Positions 62,744 to 64,000 of a stretch of 64,000 bases of DNA are shown here, piece after piece. A program made the translations under genes and the position numbers. The notes beneath the pieces are model-generated. The model ran no database searches. It saw only the letters and a list, made by a program, of their open reading frames with translations, and had not been told where the DNA came from. Positions within the stretch are counted from its first letter, which is position 1, and each line of letters starts with the position of its first letter. The DNA comes from Enteractinococcus coprophilus (lineage in GTDB: Bacteria; Actinomycetota; Actinomycetes; Actinomycetales; Micrococcaceae), in assembly GCF_006716305.1 (NCBI RefSeq), contig NZ_VFOU01000001.1, forward strand, positions 1 through 64,000. The letters run 5' to 3'.

Positions 62744-64000
62744 TCAGCACCGCAGATACTGGGTAATCGCAATCCGGTGCGATTTGCGTCTATATGGTTC
62801 TGGTTGAGTTTTTGGCGGCCGTTTAGGTATCGACCCTGGCCGCGGAGCACCCTGGGTCGGTGGTCCTTCTGGTACAGGGGCAGCAAGCGGTTCTACTTCA
62901 AACTCTTGTCCTGGTAACAGCGGCGCCGGGGGTTTAGTGTATTCATGTCCGGTCGGTGTCGTCACCGTGAGCGACTGAGCATCTCCGGTATGTTTCCATC
63001 CCCGGTTTTCCTTGAGTTGGTTGCAATAGCCGCATAGTCCAGAGCCATTATTCAGCGCCGTCTTGCCGCCCTTGGCATGGCCTTCGATATGGTCGCCATC
63101 TTTCATGGTCGCTTCACAAAATGGGTTGCGACATCCGTTGTCTCGCATCAACATCATTTTGCGCAATCCAGCAGGAAAATTCCGACCTCGAGATTCCATT
63201 CCCAGCAGCTGTGTTGCTGTGGGATCGGTAAATAGCCGCCGCAAAAGGACGTGCAGATCCTCGTCAGCCAACCATTGGCGTGCGATGTGTGCAGGAATCG
63301 GGCCATGTCCTGCCAACCAGGCTGCCGTATGGGATTGTCCCAAGAGAGTTTGCGGCGTCATCAGGACCACGAGATCGACTTTGGAAGCGGCCATGGGATT
63401 TGCCTTGCCGGTGCACCATTGAGCAAGGACATCAAACATGACCTGATCGCGCGTACGCTTCTGACCGTTCGCATCCTTAGAGTGCCCCGAGTTCATAATA
63501 GTCTTGGCTTTCGACTCCACAGCATTCATCATGTTTTGAATGACAGGGGCTGGACCATACGCGGTGAAAAAGGCCATGCCGTCGCCTGCAGGATGGGTGG
63601 CTACGCGGCGGGAATCGTTGGCTTTACGATGTCGGGTGGCAGCCGCTGAGGGCTCGAGGGATTGTGCATAGGCTCGAGCTTGTTTGCCCAGGTCTTTCGG
63701 TCCGGCCACACCCAATCGGTCTTTGAGTGCTGAATCGACTTTGCGACGATGCTTGGAGGACAACACTTCGGTGGCTTTGGCAATACTTTGGGCGTGTTCT
63801 TCCCGAATCTTACCTGCGGTCAAGGCCGCCTTGGTGTGGGGTAAGTCGTGATCAAGTGTCCGAGCAAGGTCTAAGAATTGTTTGCCTTTTGCAGGCGATT
63901 CGGTCCGAGCTAGCGCGATTTCTCCGGCTAGGCCTTTGCCACGGTCCGCTTTCGGGATCTGTTGTGCTTTCTCTGCAGCGATGCGTTTGCGTTCTAGTTC
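62744..64000 (-). CDS. DUF222 / HNH endonuclease domain protein (partial, runs off the right edge)
   Basis: The frame is open to the right edge (419 codons seen). The N-terminal part carries DUF222 helices, and the C-terminal HNH core is CRNPFCEATMKDGDHIEGHAKGGKTALNNGSGLCGYCNQLKENRGW (given here as positions within about residues 235-285 counted from 63823: paired Cys, DH, N and a second Cys pair). The tail is proline-rich. Such genes are multi-copy in actinobacteria, often repeated elements of uncertain mobility. No terminal repeats are seen within the window. Confidence 0.85.
   Translation of the reverse strand, partial: ELERKRIAAEKAQQIPKADRGKGLAGEIALARTESPAKGKQFLDLARTLDHDLPHTKAALTAGKIREEHAQSIAKATEVLSSKHRRKVDSALKDRLGVAGPKDLGKQARAYAQSLEPSAAATRHRKANDSRRVATHPAGDGMAFFTAYGPAPVIQNMMNAVESKAKTIMNSGHSKDANGQKRTRDQVMFDVLAQWCTGKANPMAASKVDLVVLMTPQTLLGQSHTAAWLAGHGPIPAHIARQWLADEDLHVLLRRLFTDPTATQLLGMESRGRNFPAGLRKMMLMRDNGCRNPFCEATMKDGDHIEGHAKGGKTALNNGSGLCGYCNQLKENRGWKHTGDAQSLTVTTPTGHEYTKPPAPLLPGQEFEVEPLAAPVPEGPPTQGAPRPGSIPKRPPKTQPEPYRRKSHRIAITQYLRC

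Noticed and set aside
1-64000. CRISPR arrays, prophage or intact insertion sequences
   Set aside because: No regularly spaced direct repeats, phage structural genes, integrases or transposases were found on reading the window.

Overview
The window looks like chromosome from a moderately high-GC Gram-positive actinobacterium, most likely Micrococcales/Micrococcaceae. The evidence is a split menaquinone set (menF, menD, menC plus a polyprenyl diphosphate synthase), an FprA-type ferredoxin-NADP reductase, a DUF222/HNH protein, several GTG/TTG and apparently leaderless starts, and a dimethylglycine oxidase that closely resembles the Arthrobacter enzyme as I remember it. The genus cannot be fixed from sequence alone.

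The dominant theme is catabolism of N-methylated glycine compounds, spread over 2.4-43 kb. Creatininase (37.2-38.0 kb) and two creatinase paralogues (17.8-19.1 and 33.9-35.1 kb) would turn creatinine into creatine and then sarcosine plus urea. A dimethylglycine oxidase (40.6-43.1 kb) feeds in dimethylglycine. The minus-strand operon glyA-soxBDAG-sdaA (10.25-2.48 kb) oxidises sarcosine to glycine plus a folate-bound C1 unit, joins them to serine and deaminates serine to pyruvate. A BCCT carrier, nearly overlapping the creatininase gene, and an MHS-family MFS carrier are the likely importers. A GntR/FCD regulator and two IclR regulators lie beside these genes.

The most interesting signal is regulatory. 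Four promoters (MHS carrier, creatinase 2, creatininase, dimethylglycine oxidase) carry the same three-half-site element, TGCAAC-N3-GTTGCR-N6-GCAACTW, in the same orientation, and in three of them it overlaps the predicted transcription start. This resembles IclR-family operators, and one copy lies between dimethylglycine oxidase and the divergent IclR gene at 43.2 kb. The same four promoters and glyA also carry a TGTGA-N6-TCACA-like (CRP/GlxR) box. The glyA promoter lacks the three-half-site element and instead has TGATATATCA just after its predicted start, facing the GntR gene.

Other regions: 0-1.5 kb methionine ABC importer (metN, partial metI). 1.9-2.4 kb frameshifted reductase pseudogene. 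14.3-17.4 kb universal stress protein, YuiF-like carrier and YczE-like membrane protein. 19.2-19.5 kb tRNA-Met and tRNA-Thr. 19.5-28 kb DEAD-box helicase, cbs-metB, AlkA-like glycosylase, thioredoxin, MFS carrier, cupin and a small conserved protein. 28.2-33.2 kb dipeptide-type ABC importer. 38.3-40.5 kb DUF488 protein and fmdB-fmdA (formamidase). 44-49.8 kb tRNA-Tyr, yajQ, htpX, fprA, SUKH-like and HIT proteins, polyprenyl synthase. 50-57 kb menF, lipoprotein, NAD-epimerase-like protein, broken GNAT gene, menD, menC. 57-62.6 kb PAP2 phosphatase, AzgA-type permease, oligopeptidase B, diaminopimelate dehydrogenase. 62.7 kb to the edge: partial DUF222/HNH gene. No CRISPR array, prophage or intact insertion sequence was seen.
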